Positions 16,640-25,071 of a stretch of DNA of 64,000 bases are shown in pieces. Source of the DNA: CAYMBP01 sp964388745. GTDB lineage: Bacteria; Babelota; Babeliae; Babelales; RVW-14. The position numbers and the translations under genes were made by a program. The stretch spans positions 9,248 through 73,247 of the forward strand of contig CAYMBP010000003.1 of NCBI GenBank assembly GCA_964388745.1, written 5' to 3'. Under the pieces are notes generated by a model. The model was given only the letters and a program-made list of their open reading frames with translations. It was not told where the DNA came from and ran no database searches. Position 1 is the first letter of the stretch. Every line of letters begins with the position of its first letter.

Positions 16640-17875
16640 ATGTTACTTAAAAACATTTTTATACGATTATTGTTGCTTGCTACTTTTACAATCGCTGGCT
16701 ACCTTTGTTTTTTTTGCTATAAAAATTATTTTATGAACTCTTCTAAAGAGCTCTTTATAACACAAAAACCAGAGCTCCGAAATATCAAAAAAATTGTCTT
16801 TGCAGAAGGATCTTTAGAGGCACAAGGCACGTCACACATTGGCTCATTAATCAGCGCGAAGGTTTCTAAAATATTTGTTAAAGAAGGAGAGACGGTTACA
16901 AAAGACTCATTGCTTGCAATCCTTGAAAATGATAAGGGCGGAGATGCAGACGTGCGTAAAACGAAAGCCATTCTTGAAAAAGCACAAATATCATACAATT
17001 ATCTTAAAAAGAATTATGAACGAGAAAAAATATTATTTGAATCAGGTCAACGTTCAACTGATAACTTTGAAAAAATAAGACGAGATCTTTTATTTGGAGA
17101 AAAAACAATCATTGAAGCTCAAGCTGCATATGATAAAGAAGTCTTTTTATTTAATCAAACTCAGGTGAAAGCCCCCCATGATGGAATTATTGTCAGTATT
17201 CAAACCAAAACAGGCCAAGCTTTCTCGCCTTTCACTTCACCACCTCAGGTACTTTTTAAAATAGCAAAAAGCCTTGATAATATGAAAGCCACATTACTTA
17301 TTGATGAGAATAAAATGAGCGATATCAAGGAGGGAATGAAAGTTCGCATCAAAGTTGATGCTTTTCCTTTTAGCCCAGCATGGAAGGGAAGAATTGAGTC
17401 AATGAGCATAAGTCAGTCTGAGCAAAAAAAAGCTTCTCAGCAAAATCCATCGGCTATCATGTATGAAGCAACTGTCAATATCGATAATCAAAGCGGCCAG
17501 CTTCGCCCGGGAATGAATGTTGCCGCTGAAATCACTATTGCTAAAAAATCAAAAATTCTTGCAGTTCCTGGATATGTTTTTCAATTAAACCCTAAGGCTC
17601 TAAAGGAATCTGCACAAATCAAATCTTATGAATTCAAGCCTCTTGACCCTACTGAAAAAAAACAGATTCTCAAGCAAAAAGGAAAACACCCAACAAAAAC
17701 ATTATGGGTACTAGATAACAAAAGCATTGTAGAAAAAACAGTCAAAATAGGCATTACAGACAATGCTTATTTTGAAATAGTTTCAGGCATTAATGAAAAT
17801 GAGAACATTATAGGTGATGACATGTCTACATCTGACGAAATTAAAAGAATTGCTCAAGTAGTTGCAGGGAGTTAA
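16640..17875 (+). CDS. MacA/HlyD-type periplasmic adaptor subunit
   Basis: Adaptor proteins of this family connect an inner-membrane pump to an outer-membrane channel. The 411-residue product has an N-terminal membrane anchor (FIRLLLLATFTIAGYLCFFCY), a biotinyl-lipoyl half-motif (HIGSLISAKVSKIFVKEGETV), a coiled-coil hairpin (about residues 95-165), the second lipoyl half (QVKAPHDGIIVSIQTKTG) and beta-barrel segments up to GQLRPGMNVAAEITIA. An in-frame TTG at 16574 would extend the N-terminus through the terminator hairpin and has no RBS, so 16640 is chosen. The permease gene follows five bases after the stop. The transported substrate is unknown. Confidence 0.85.
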   Translation: MLLKNIFIRLLLLATFTIAGYLCFFCYKNYFMNSSKELFITQKPELRNIKKIVFAEGSLEAQGTSHIGSLISAKVSKIFVKEGETVTKDSLLAILENDKGGDADVRKTKAILEKAQISYNYLKKNYEREKILFESGQRSTDNFEKIRRDLLFGEKTIIEAQAAYDKEVFLFNQTQVKAPHDGIIVSIQTKTGQAFSPFTSPPQVLFKIAKSLDNMKATLLIDENKMSDIKEGMKVRIKVDAFPFSPAWKGRIESMSISQSEQKKASQQNPSAIMYEATVNIDNQSGQLRPGMNVAAEITIAKKSKILAVPGYVFQLNPKALKESAQIKSYEFKPLDPTEKKQILKQKGKHPTKTLWVLDNKSIVEKTVKIGITDNAYFEIVSGINENENIIGDDMSTSDEIKRIAQVVAGS

Positions 17876-17879
17876 AAAC

Positions 17880-19088
17880 GTGCTTACATTTATTATTGTT
17901 CGCATGGGATTCAACGCATTACGACACCATAAAACAAGAACCTTACTAACGCTTCTTGGTATTGTTATAGGCATTGCTGGCATTATTACTATTAATGCCG
18001 TTGGAAAAGGAGCCCAAAAGCGAGCTCGTGAGCAATTTTTAACTTATGGAACCAAATCCCTTGCCTTACATCGAGGCAATTGGCTGTTTCCCTCACAAAA
18101 AATTCCTAAACTTCTTACCCTTTCCGATATTGAAATGATAAAAAGTCAATGCCCTGGGGTTAGTCACATTTCACCTGCAACCTATACTCAGGGGAAAGTG
18201 TCAATCTCCTTTCTCGAAGAGAAAATGCAGACTAATATCACTGGTGGCAATGAGTTTACACACCTTATTGATGAACGAAAACTTGCACAAGGCGCCTTCT
18301 TTACGCAAGAACATGTACAACGCAAAGAAAATGTAGCAGTTATTGATTCAACACTTGTGCCCCTCTTTTTTAAGCAAGAGAATCCAATTGGCAAAATTAT
18401 TCGCATTCAGAAGACTCCTTTTATTGTTACAGGAGTCCTTGCACCTAAAACATGCAAAGGCAAGTGGGATGACCTTGGACCTGAACCAATTATTATTCCC
18501 TATACCACCCATATGAAATACTTTGATTCAAAAATTAACAGTATTATCATGAATACTTATTATGATCACCAAATTGAATCAGTCATTCGACAGGTTGAAA
18601 AAATATTTAGGGCGGCCCACATGCTTGAGCCATCAGAACCCAATGACTTTATTATTTTTAACACCCAGTCATTTGCTCAAGAGGCTGAAAAAGCTTCAAA
18701 ATCAGTTGGTCTTTTTGCTTTCATCGCAGCATTAATAGCCCTTGTTGTAGGAGGAATTGGTGTGATGAATGTTATGCTTATTGCTGTTAAAGAGCGCACC
18801 AAAGAGATTGGTATAAAAATGGCGCTTGGCGCTACTATGAACATTATTCGCTTGCAATTTTTATTTGAATCAGTAGTAATTTGCATGACTGGTGGATCTC
18901 TTGGAGTTTTAGTCGGCATAGCTTTATCATATGGCCTCAATTACTTCCTAGGAATTTTAACTGTTACCGAATCAGGCCCAGTTATTATTTCATTCTTGGC
19001 TAGTACACTTATTGGCCTAGTTTTTGGTTTTTATCCAGCAGAACAAGCAGCTCGACTACAACCAGTCAAGGCTCTTACAGACTTTTAG
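17880..19088 (+). CDS. MacB-type ABC transporter permease (FtsX-like), no ATPase domain
   Basis: The 402-residue protein has the MacB/LolC-type permease layout: an N-terminal helix (TRTLLTLLGIVIGIAGIITI), a large periplasmic MacB_PCD domain (about residues 40-270), then three helices starting VGLFAFIAALIALVVGGIGVMNVMLI, with the conserved VKERTKEIGIKMALGAT segment between them and a terminal LQPVKAL. Start GTG 17880 follows GGGAG by eight bases. In MacB proper the ATPase is fused at the N-terminus; here it is missing and no ATPase gene is adjacent, so a partner must be encoded elsewhere. It forms a unit with the MacA-like adaptor. Confidence 0.87.
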   Translation: MLTFIIVRMGFNALRHHKTRTLLTLLGIVIGIAGIITINAVGKGAQKRAREQFLTYGTKSLALHRGNWLFPSQKIPKLLTLSDIEMIKSQCPGVSHISPATYTQGKVSISFLEEKMQTNITGGNEFTHLIDERKLAQGAFFTQEHVQRKENVAVIDSTLVPLFFKQENPIGKIIRIQKTPFIVTGVLAPKTCKGKWDDLGPEPIIIPYTTHMKYFDSKINSIIMNTYYDHQIESVIRQVEKIFRAAHMLEPSEPNDFIIFNTQSFAQEAEKASKSVGLFAFIAALIALVVGGIGVMNVMLIAVKERTKEIGIKMALGATMNIIRLQFLFESVVICMTGGSLGVLVGIALSYGLNYFLGILTVTESGPVIISFLASTLIGLVFGFYPAEQAARLQPVKALTDF

Positions 19089-19100
19089 CTTACGTTTTTC

Positions 19101-19625
19101 CTACCTCCAGACTCTCCAGACAATTAATAATTTTATAAGATCTCCACACAAAAATGGAAAAAATCCTAAAGCAAGAAGACTTTCTATAGAAACAAAATGT
19201 GCAAGATGAACAAGAGCTGATAAAAAATAGATAAGGGCACCCAATAATAACACTCCTAATCGAATCCAATCTGCCTCAATTTTCAAAGAAATAAAAAAAT
19301 CAAAAAAAATCATTGTCAGTAAAAAACCAAAAAGATAACCTCCCGTTGGGCCCATCATATAAAGAAGACCTCCATTCATACGAGCAAAAAAAGGCAGCCC
19401 TAAACCTCCTTGAATAAGATAAAAAACATACGCCATGACAGCTACTTTTCTATACCACAATACTGCTAACAAAAGAGGGAGAGGATGAAGATAGACAGGA
19501 ACAATATTAAACGGTAATGGAACATAAAGCTGTGCACACAAAGCAAAAATCCACGACAAGCACAATGCTTGAGCTGCGAGCACAAACCATGAACTTGCCT
19601 TTTCTCCTATTATTGCCTTATTCAT
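19101..19625 (-). CDS. bioY: BioY, biotin-specific S component of an ECF transporter
   Basis: BioY binds and imports biotin across the inner membrane, usually with an energy-coupling module EcfA/EcfT. The 174-residue polytopic protein shows the family signature IQGGLGLPFFARMNGGLLYMM followed by GPTGGYLFGF, and a C-terminal FPFLCGDLIKLL corresponding to PxxPGDxxK, with Cys in place of the usual Pro-containing sequence. No biotin-synthesis or Ecf genes are in the window, so the organism probably takes biotin from its surroundings. RBS AAGGAG precedes the ATG and a promoter-like element lies about 40 bases upstream. The gene converges on the MacB-like gene. Confidence 0.92.
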   Translation of the reverse strand: MNKAIIGEKASSWFVLAAQALCLSWIFALCAQLYVPLPFNIVPVYLHPLPLLLAVLWYRKVAVMAYVFYLIQGGLGLPFFARMNGGLLYMMGPTGGYLFGFLLTMIFFDFFISLKIEADWIRLGVLLLGALIYFLSALVHLAHFVSIESLLALGFFPFLCGDLIKLLIVWRVWR

Positions 19626-19660
19626 TTTTCACTCCTTGTATATAATGTTGTTCTTTAACA

Positions 19661-19691
19661 TTTATAGCTAAACGCACTTAACTTGATACAA
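19661..19691 (-). promoter_or_regulatory. Probable bioY promoter, repeated element copy 2
   Basis: Read leftward it is TTGTAT, 19 bases, TATAAA (or GCTATA at 17 bases), ending about 36 bases before the bioY ATG. Its close similarity to 14003-14033 suggests a shared sigma factor or regulator. The core TTAAGTGCG is the most conserved part. Confidence 0.5.
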
Positions 19692-19736
19692 TTTTTTTCC
19701 AAAATTGTGACTCTGAAATTCATAAGCCTTACCTAG

Positions 19737-21728
19737 CTAATAAAAGGCATAGTCCCTTAATCGATCAATTCGACTAAAAAGTATCCCAGGAAGAGGCGCA
19801 AGCCTATATTTTTCATTACCAGAAAAATAGTAGGCAAGCAAACATTCTAAGTGATATGAAGTATAGCTCGATCTAACAAAATATGAAGCCACCGAAATTG
19901 TCTTATCTTGTGCGCAAGAGGCAACAAGGTACTCACCTATTTTCTCTGTTTTCAAACAAAGAAGTCCCGTCACGCCAGCCCGATGCCTCCATAGCTCTTC
20001 TTTCGCATCCCCTTTTATGCGCGGCGAAAGTTTCTGGGAAAACGTATTCCAAGTAGCTGCATAAATATCCCACAACAAAACTCTTCCCTGATTTCCAGCA
20101 GAAAGAAAAAACTTTTCATCTGAAGAGCGTCCAATACATTTAAGAATATCACTTCTAAGATCACGTATTTCTTCTATAAAACCTCCTATGTGGGGCATCC
20201 AAAACATAAGTCCTCCTGTTTTTGTACAAACAAGACAAATATGTTCTGAAACAATACAAAGAGCTAAAACATCTTCACAAAAATCATGGGTCAGATCATT
20301 CTTTTTTTCGAATAACATTTCCCCCTCACTATTAAAAGAAAAAAGCGCTAATCGTACTTTTCCTTGACCACTGCTATACAGAACTGAAAATTTATTATCA
20401 GCTAATGGCAAAACAGAGACAAGCCCTCTATGATCATTATCATCCACTTTAAGGGCTATCTTTTTTCCTTTTTCTGCAAGCAAATACAACATATTTCCTC
20501 CAGCTCCGAATACAACTAATATCTTTTTATTCGCAACACTGCAAGAAGTCAATGTTGTGACAGAATAGCAAAGCCCTTGAAGTAGCAAACTCTCTTTTTT
20601 TTCATTATAAATTATAACAGCCCCATCAGAAGTCCCCATGGCAAAACTGCTACTATCAGGATAAAGAACACAAGAACAAATATTTTTTTGTAAAGAACTT
20701 GCCTCCTTATTATTTGCAATATAAGAGTGATCATAAACAAGTCCAGCATAACTCTCAGACAAGCACCACTCTTTTATAGAACCACAACTACCAATGGAAT
20801 AGAAACAACAACCATCACCTCCCTGCTTTGCAAGTAGGCCTACAAAATCATCTTCATAGTAAGGATTCTCTGCTCTGAAGCATACCTTCTCTATTGCAAA
20901 CACTTTATTAAAGAACCAATCGTAATCTTGCAGTATTTTTTTTCTTCTCTCTTCTTCTTCTCCAGTAATGGATCTCAAAAAATAATTAAACTCTTCCTGC
21001 TTTGATAGTGGTCTTTTTATCAACGAAAATTTTGTACCATTAAATAGGGAAGCCATACTCTTTGCAGAAACACTCTCACTCTCTCCCTTACAACAAGATC
21101 CCTCGATTGGCTGATTGTTCGACGTCTCTGCCAGGCAAGATGCCATTTTATCAGAAGTGCAAGCTGCAAACTCACCATGATTTAACCGCAATGTCGATGC
21201 AAATTTTCCTTTAGCCTCTTTAAGCAAGCTACTTAGAGAAGAACTTGATCCAGACCTTAACATGCCACTTTGATCTGGGCCAGAAGCAACCCTTGGCGAA
21301 GACTCCTTCCCTGTACATTTTTTTAAGAAAGAAGTAGCACCAGCACCTTCTCCTGAAGAGGATAAAGTTTTTTTCGCCCTAGAACTCTTTTTTTGAAAAA
21401 AATATGTTGAAATAGCATCTCCCTCAGACCCTGATCGATTTAGAAACCCCTCTCTTCCTTCATTCAAGCGCAGCGCTTCATAATGAAAAGTATCTTCTTT
21501 TTCCACGAGCTCATTTGAATCTTGCTGTCCAAATGAAAGCGCAGCATCATCAGCTATATTTTTCTTTTTTTCAGAAATAAGTAAACCTGGAGTTGGCAGA
21601 GATGTATCTGGCTTAGTATCTAAAATACCAGAACAAGATCGCTCAAAAACCTCTCTCTTTGTATTATGAGAAACCACCATTGAATATAAATTATCTGCAA
21701 CAAACAAAAAATATATAATAAAAAGCAT
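19737..21728 (-). CDS. Large exported protein with C-terminal WD40-like propeller
   Basis: The 663-residue product has a short hydrophobic N-terminus (MLFIIYFLFVADNLYSMV) and a strong RBS (AAAAGGAG). About residues 25-230 are Ser/Lys/Glu-rich and probably disordered. From about residue 290 the sequence cycles through beta-propeller blades, for example SSSFAMGTSDGAVIIYNEKK, KFFLSAGNQGRVLLWDIY and YLVASCAQDKTISVASYFV. WD40 propellers are protein-interaction platforms, and export makes a host target possible. Propeller repeats are degenerate, so the blade count is uncertain. The gene stands alone between bioY and a divergent exported gene. It has a WD40 neighbour at 23950. Confidence 0.75.
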   Translation of the reverse strand: MLFIIYFLFVADNLYSMVVSHNTKREVFERSCSGILDTKPDTSLPTPGLLISEKKKNIADDAALSFGQQDSNELVEKEDTFHYEALRLNEGREGFLNRSGSEGDAISTYFFQKKSSRAKKTLSSSGEGAGATSFLKKCTGKESSPRVASGPDQSGMLRSGSSSSLSSLLKEAKGKFASTLRLNHGEFAACTSDKMASCLAETSNNQPIEGSCCKGESESVSAKSMASLFNGTKFSLIKRPLSKQEEFNYFLRSITGEEEERRKKILQDYDWFFNKVFAIEKVCFRAENPYYEDDFVGLLAKQGGDGCCFYSIGSCGSIKEWCLSESYAGLVYDHSYIANNKEASSLQKNICSCVLYPDSSSFAMGTSDGAVIIYNEKKESLLLQGLCYSVTTLTSCSVANKKILVVFGAGGNMLYLLAEKGKKIALKVDDNDHRGLVSVLPLADNKFSVLYSSGQGKVRLALFSFNSEGEMLFEKKNDLTHDFCEDVLALCIVSEHICLVCTKTGGLMFWMPHIGGFIEEIRDLRSDILKCIGRSSDEKFFLSAGNQGRVLLWDIYAATWNTFSQKLSPRIKGDAKEELWRHRAGVTGLLCLKTEKIGEYLVASCAQDKTISVASYFVRSSYTSYHLECLLAYYFSGNEKYRLAPLPGILFSRIDRLRDYAFY

Positions 21729-21770
21729 ATACCTTAGCTCCTTTTATTCAAAACAATAACATGCTAAAAT

Positions 21771-21802
21771 TTTATAGTTAAATCGACTATATCTTGGCAT
21801 AA
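21771..21802 (-). promoter_or_regulatory. Promoter-like element upstream of the WD40 gene, copy 3 (weaker)
   Basis: Read leftward it contains CAAG, then GTCGATTTAACTATAAA, resembling the bioY element (CAAG, GTGCGTTTAGCTATAAA). It ends about 43 bases before the WD40-gene ATG, a reasonable distance for a promoter. No good -35 hexamer is visible. Confidence 0.35.
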
Positions 21803-21951
21803 ATTATTTGATGGTCTTTCTAGAATGTACAAGGCAAACACTACAGTCAACCAACAGTCCTTATCACAAATCTCCAGCATAAGACTAAGCAATGAAATTC
21901 TAGATGGCCCCATCTTTTCATTTTGTGTTAATAACCACGAAAGGATAACTA

Positions 21952-23055
21952 ATGATATACGCCATCATGATTCTTTTTTGCATAGGTATAAAGCCATTAA
22001 GCTCCTTGGCTCAACACAAGCAGACAAGGCAAAATTCACTTAGAATAAGACCTTTATTTAAAGATTATCCAAACTTACAAACAAAAGTCCCTCATCAACA
22101 GATTACCAACCTCCCAACACCGATTATGAAGCTTGCCAACATCGGAAAAATAGCAAAAATAGAAAATCTTTATATTAAAAAAGATGTAACAGAATTGACT
22201 GGCCGCAAGCTAGAATTTCTTTTAGCTGATGCAAACAACCTACAAGCCCACTCAGTCTTAACAACAGATAAGCATATTGCTAAGTACATAAAAAATAGCA
22301 ATAATCATTCCGCACTAAATAAACGCACATTCGCCTGTCTTCTTGAAGAATCAACAAGTCAACATCTAATAAATAAAGAGAAGCTGGAACCATCAGAGAA
22401 AAAATTTTCTTACGAAGAAAGACTCTATAAAACAAAAGCTCAACAAGCCATTGGTATTGCTCGAATAGGCGCAGAAGAAGCAGAGGCCTTTGGCCTTTCT
22501 CCTTATCTTATACCAGAAAAAGGAAATAATAAAATTGGCAACATCGGTGTTATTAATGCAGCATTTGAGCTTAAAGAACAAATTATGCGCGGCATCATAC
22601 CAAAGCCTGATCTTATTTATATTGGGGCAGAGACTTTTGGAACAGCTGCAAGCCTTTATCTTGGATGCAAGCTTGCAGGTATTCAAACATGGATTATGAT
22701 TATACAAGAAAACACTCAATACCAGGGCAATAAGCAAATAAAGGAATACTTTGAAGAGACCAACAAGCACCTTTATTGTCAAGCCCCAGAGCAAATACCA
22801 TTGCTTGACTATGCAAAACATAGAGGCTACTTTATCCGACAAGAATTTTCTGAAAATAATAGTATAACAATCAATAAAATTAATGAGGCTACCAAAATTT
22901 TAGCAGAGCATGAAGGAATACAGTTGCTTGATGCTTGTGCTGCAAAGACATTTACAGCTCTTTTACAAGATGCAAAAACTAAAATACTTCAACATTTGGG
23001 AGGCAAAAAAAACCCAACTGTTCTTTTTTGGAATACTGATCACACATCATTTTAG
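21952..23055 (+). CDS. Exported, degenerate D-cysteine desulfhydrase/ACC deaminase-like protein
   Basis: The 367-residue protein aligns by eye with D-cysteine desulfhydrase and ACC deaminase, PLP enzymes of fold type II. LPTPIMKL, LYIKKDVTEL, GRKLEFLLADA, GNIGVINAAFELKEQI, FGTAASLYLGCKLAG and the final NPTVLFWNTDH match family blocks in order. The active site is damaged: the AMGGNKxRK segment with the PLP lysine is shortened to LTGRK, the QSNH motif is gone, and the glycine-rich phosphate loop is altered. It also has a signal peptide (YAIMILFCIGIKPLSSLAQ), unlike the cytoplasmic enzymes. RBS AAAGGA supports the start. I read it as an exported pseudoenzyme with a new, unknown role. Confidence 0.7.
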   Translation: MIYAIMILFCIGIKPLSSLAQHKQTRQNSLRIRPLFKDYPNLQTKVPHQQITNLPTPIMKLANIGKIAKIENLYIKKDVTELTGRKLEFLLADANNLQAHSVLTTDKHIAKYIKNSNNHSALNKRTFACLLEESTSQHLINKEKLEPSEKKFSYEERLYKTKAQQAIGIARIGAEEAEAFGLSPYLIPEKGNNKIGNIGVINAAFELKEQIMRGIIPKPDLIYIGAETFGTAASLYLGCKLAGIQTWIMIIQENTQYQGNKQIKEYFEETNKHLYCQAPEQIPLLDYAKHRGYFIRQEFSENNSITINKINEATKILAEHEGIQLLDACAAKTFTALLQDAKTKILQHLGGKKNPTVLFWNTDHTSF

Positions 23056-23063
23056 AGTACATT

Positions 23064-23933
23064 ATGAATCAAAAATCAACACCATCTACAATACTTCTTG
23101 GGTCTCATACATCAAGCGCTGGCGGACTTAATTCTGTTTTTCAACGAGCTGAATCCATTGGAAGCACAGTGCTTCAAATGTTTGTAAAAAATAATAGAAC
23201 ATGGAATGCAAAACCATTATCTGATAAAGATATTAACTCCTTTAAAGAAGCCTGGCAGGCATCATCTATAAAAGAAGTAGTCGCTCACTCAACGTATCTT
23301 ATCAATATTGGATCTAAAAACAAAGATACCGCCGACAAGTCAACAAAAGCTCTTGCTAACGAGATTGCTAGATGCGAACAACTTGGTATTAAATATCTTG
23401 TCTTACACCCTGGATCTCATCTAGGTGCAGGTGAAGATACTTGCATAAAACAAATTGCGTCTAACCTTGACCTTGTTTTAGAGCATAGCTCTGGATATAC
23501 AGAAATCTTACTTGAAACAATGGCTGGACAAGGAACCAATATTGGATACTCGTTTGAACACCTTGCAAAAATTATATCCTTGAGCTCAAATAATAAAAAG
23601 CTTGGAATCTGTTTAGACACGTGTCATATTTTTTCAGCAGGATACGATATTAGCTCTCAAGAAAGTTATGAAAAAACAATTATAAAATTTAACTCTATTT
23701 TGGGCCTAGAAAGACTTAAAGTAATTCACCTTAACGACTCAAAAACAAAGTGCAACTCACGAAAAGATCGCCACGAAGCTCTTGGCCAAGGAACCATCCC
23801 TCTTAAAATATTTTCATTAATTATACAAGATAACCGCTTTGATGCTATACCTAAAATTCTAGAAACGCCCTCCGATGATAAAATGCAGCTATATAAAAAA
23901 GAAATTGAAATGCTTAAAAGCTTCTTACAATAA
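23064..23933 (+). CDS. nfo: Endonuclease IV (apurinic/apyrimidinic endonuclease)
   Basis: Nfo nicks DNA 5' of abasic sites in base-excision repair. The 289-residue TIM-barrel protein retains the metal ligand motifs in order: LLGSHTSSAGG, VAHSTYLINI, LVLHPGSHLGAG, LLETMAGQG, ICLDTCHIFSAGYD, VIHLNDSK and DRHEALGQG. It starts nine bases after the exported pseudoenzyme gene. It complements the uracil-DNA glycosylase at 31076 in the same repair route. Confidence 0.96.
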   Translation: MNQKSTPSTILLGSHTSSAGGLNSVFQRAESIGSTVLQMFVKNNRTWNAKPLSDKDINSFKEAWQASSIKEVVAHSTYLINIGSKNKDTADKSTKALANEIARCEQLGIKYLVLHPGSHLGAGEDTCIKQIASNLDLVLEHSSGYTEILLETMAGQGTNIGYSFEHLAKIISLSSNNKKLGICLDTCHIFSAGYDISSQESYEKTIIKFNSILGLERLKVIHLNDSKTKCNSRKDRHEALGQGTIPLKIFSLIIQDNRFDAIPKILETPSDDKMQLYKKEIEMLKSFLQ

Positions 23934-23949
23934 CCTTGAAAGGATTGCT

Positions 23950-25071
23950 ATGGCTAAAAACTATCTTTTTTTCTTACTATTTAGTTACATATTTTTTCAT
24001 CAACAAGCAACCGCTTCAAATAAGGCTCTTCATGCTCATCATGAAATTTATCCGTTTAACAACAAAAAGCTCAACGCTTGCTTTGGAAAGGTTCTTTGTC
24101 TTGCACCAAACAATATACTTTTGGCAGGATGCAACAACGGATCAATTTTCTCTTGGAACCTTTCTAACGATCAGACAGCCACTCACTCGTGCTGCACATC
24201 AAAAATTAATAGCATGATAGTCCATATCCAAGAAACAAAAATCTGCAATTTATCCCAAGAGCACAGCTTTATTCTTATTGGCGACGATAGCGGCTCTATT
24301 TCTTATCTTGACCCCCAAAATTTACAAGTTATTAGCTCATACAATATGCACACAGGACCCATTACATGTCTCTCCTCACTCCCCAATGGCTTTATTGCTT
24401 CAGGAGGACATGATAAACTTATTAAAGTCTGGAAACATCAACAAGAATCCAATCCTCTCATTCTTCAGGGGCACAAAGATTGGATAAACTCACTTGCAGC
24501 TCTTCCTGATAAAAAGCTAGCAAGCTGCTCAGACGACGGCCAATTAAAAATATGGAATCTTGCAACACAAGAATGCGAAGCCTCTATACAAAGTGACCCC
24601 AAATCTGCACTTCATATTCTTTTTATTCCCCCTCGTCACATTCTTGTTAGTAATAACAACGGATCAGTTCGCTACTGGGACATGCTATCACACAAGCTTT
24701 CACTTGGAAGTCAATATCACGAAGAAGCAATTACCAAAGCTCTTTTTACTATAAATGGAGAAATTTTAACAAGCTCAACGGATCATACAATTATTTTTAT
24801 TGATAAGACAGAGAGAATTTTATTTAAAGGGCACTCAGGCATTGTTTTTGACATACTAGAAGTTGCTCCTGGAATTATTGCTAGCTGCAGCAGAGATGGA
24901 TATATTTACTTATGGCATACGCCAAAAGAAATTACCGTAGAAAACAATGCAGCACCATGCCAACAAAAATCCAGCCAAAGAAAGAGCAAGCCCCACAAGA
25001 TTCAAGTAGCCAAAAAGAAACAATCCCGCAATAATACCAAGCATCAACCCCTTAATAATAACAAACGTTAA
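23950..25071 (+). CDS. Exported WD40-repeat protein with basic overprinted tail
   Basis: From the ATG at 23950 (RBS GAAAGGA) the product has 373 residues: a signal peptide (YLFFLLFSYIFFHQQATAS), then about seven WD40 blades, for example GFIASGGHDKLIKVWKHQ, KKLASCSDDGQLKIWNLAT and GIIASCSRDGYIYLWHTP, which together could close one propeller. The last 48 or so residues are Lys/Gln/Asn/Arg-rich and fit no blade. This tail coincides with a 162-base antisense overlap with the 3' end of the sugar-transferase gene. WD40 export suggests a role in protein binding outside the cytoplasm; the target is unknown. Confidence 0.8.
   Translation: MAKNYLFFLLFSYIFFHQQATASNKALHAHHEIYPFNNKKLNACFGKVLCLAPNNILLAGCNNGSIFSWNLSNDQTATHSCCTSKINSMIVHIQETKICNLSQEHSFILIGDDSGSISYLDPQNLQVISSYNMHTGPITCLSSLPNGFIASGGHDKLIKVWKHQQESNPLILQGHKDWINSLAALPDKKLASCSDDGQLKIWNLATQECEASIQSDPKSALHILFIPPRHILVSNNNGSVRYWDMLSHKLSLGSQYHEEAITKALFTINGEILTSSTDHTIIFIDKTERILFKGHSGIVFDILEVAPGIIASCSRDGYIYLWHTPKEITVENNAAPCQQKSSQRKSKPHKIQVAKKKQSRNNTKHQPLNNNKR

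Noticed and set aside
19737..21728. Reading the 663-residue exported protein as a pseudogene because of its low-complexity first third
   Set aside because: The frame is open throughout, it has a signal peptide and a strong RBS, and the C-terminal blades are regular.
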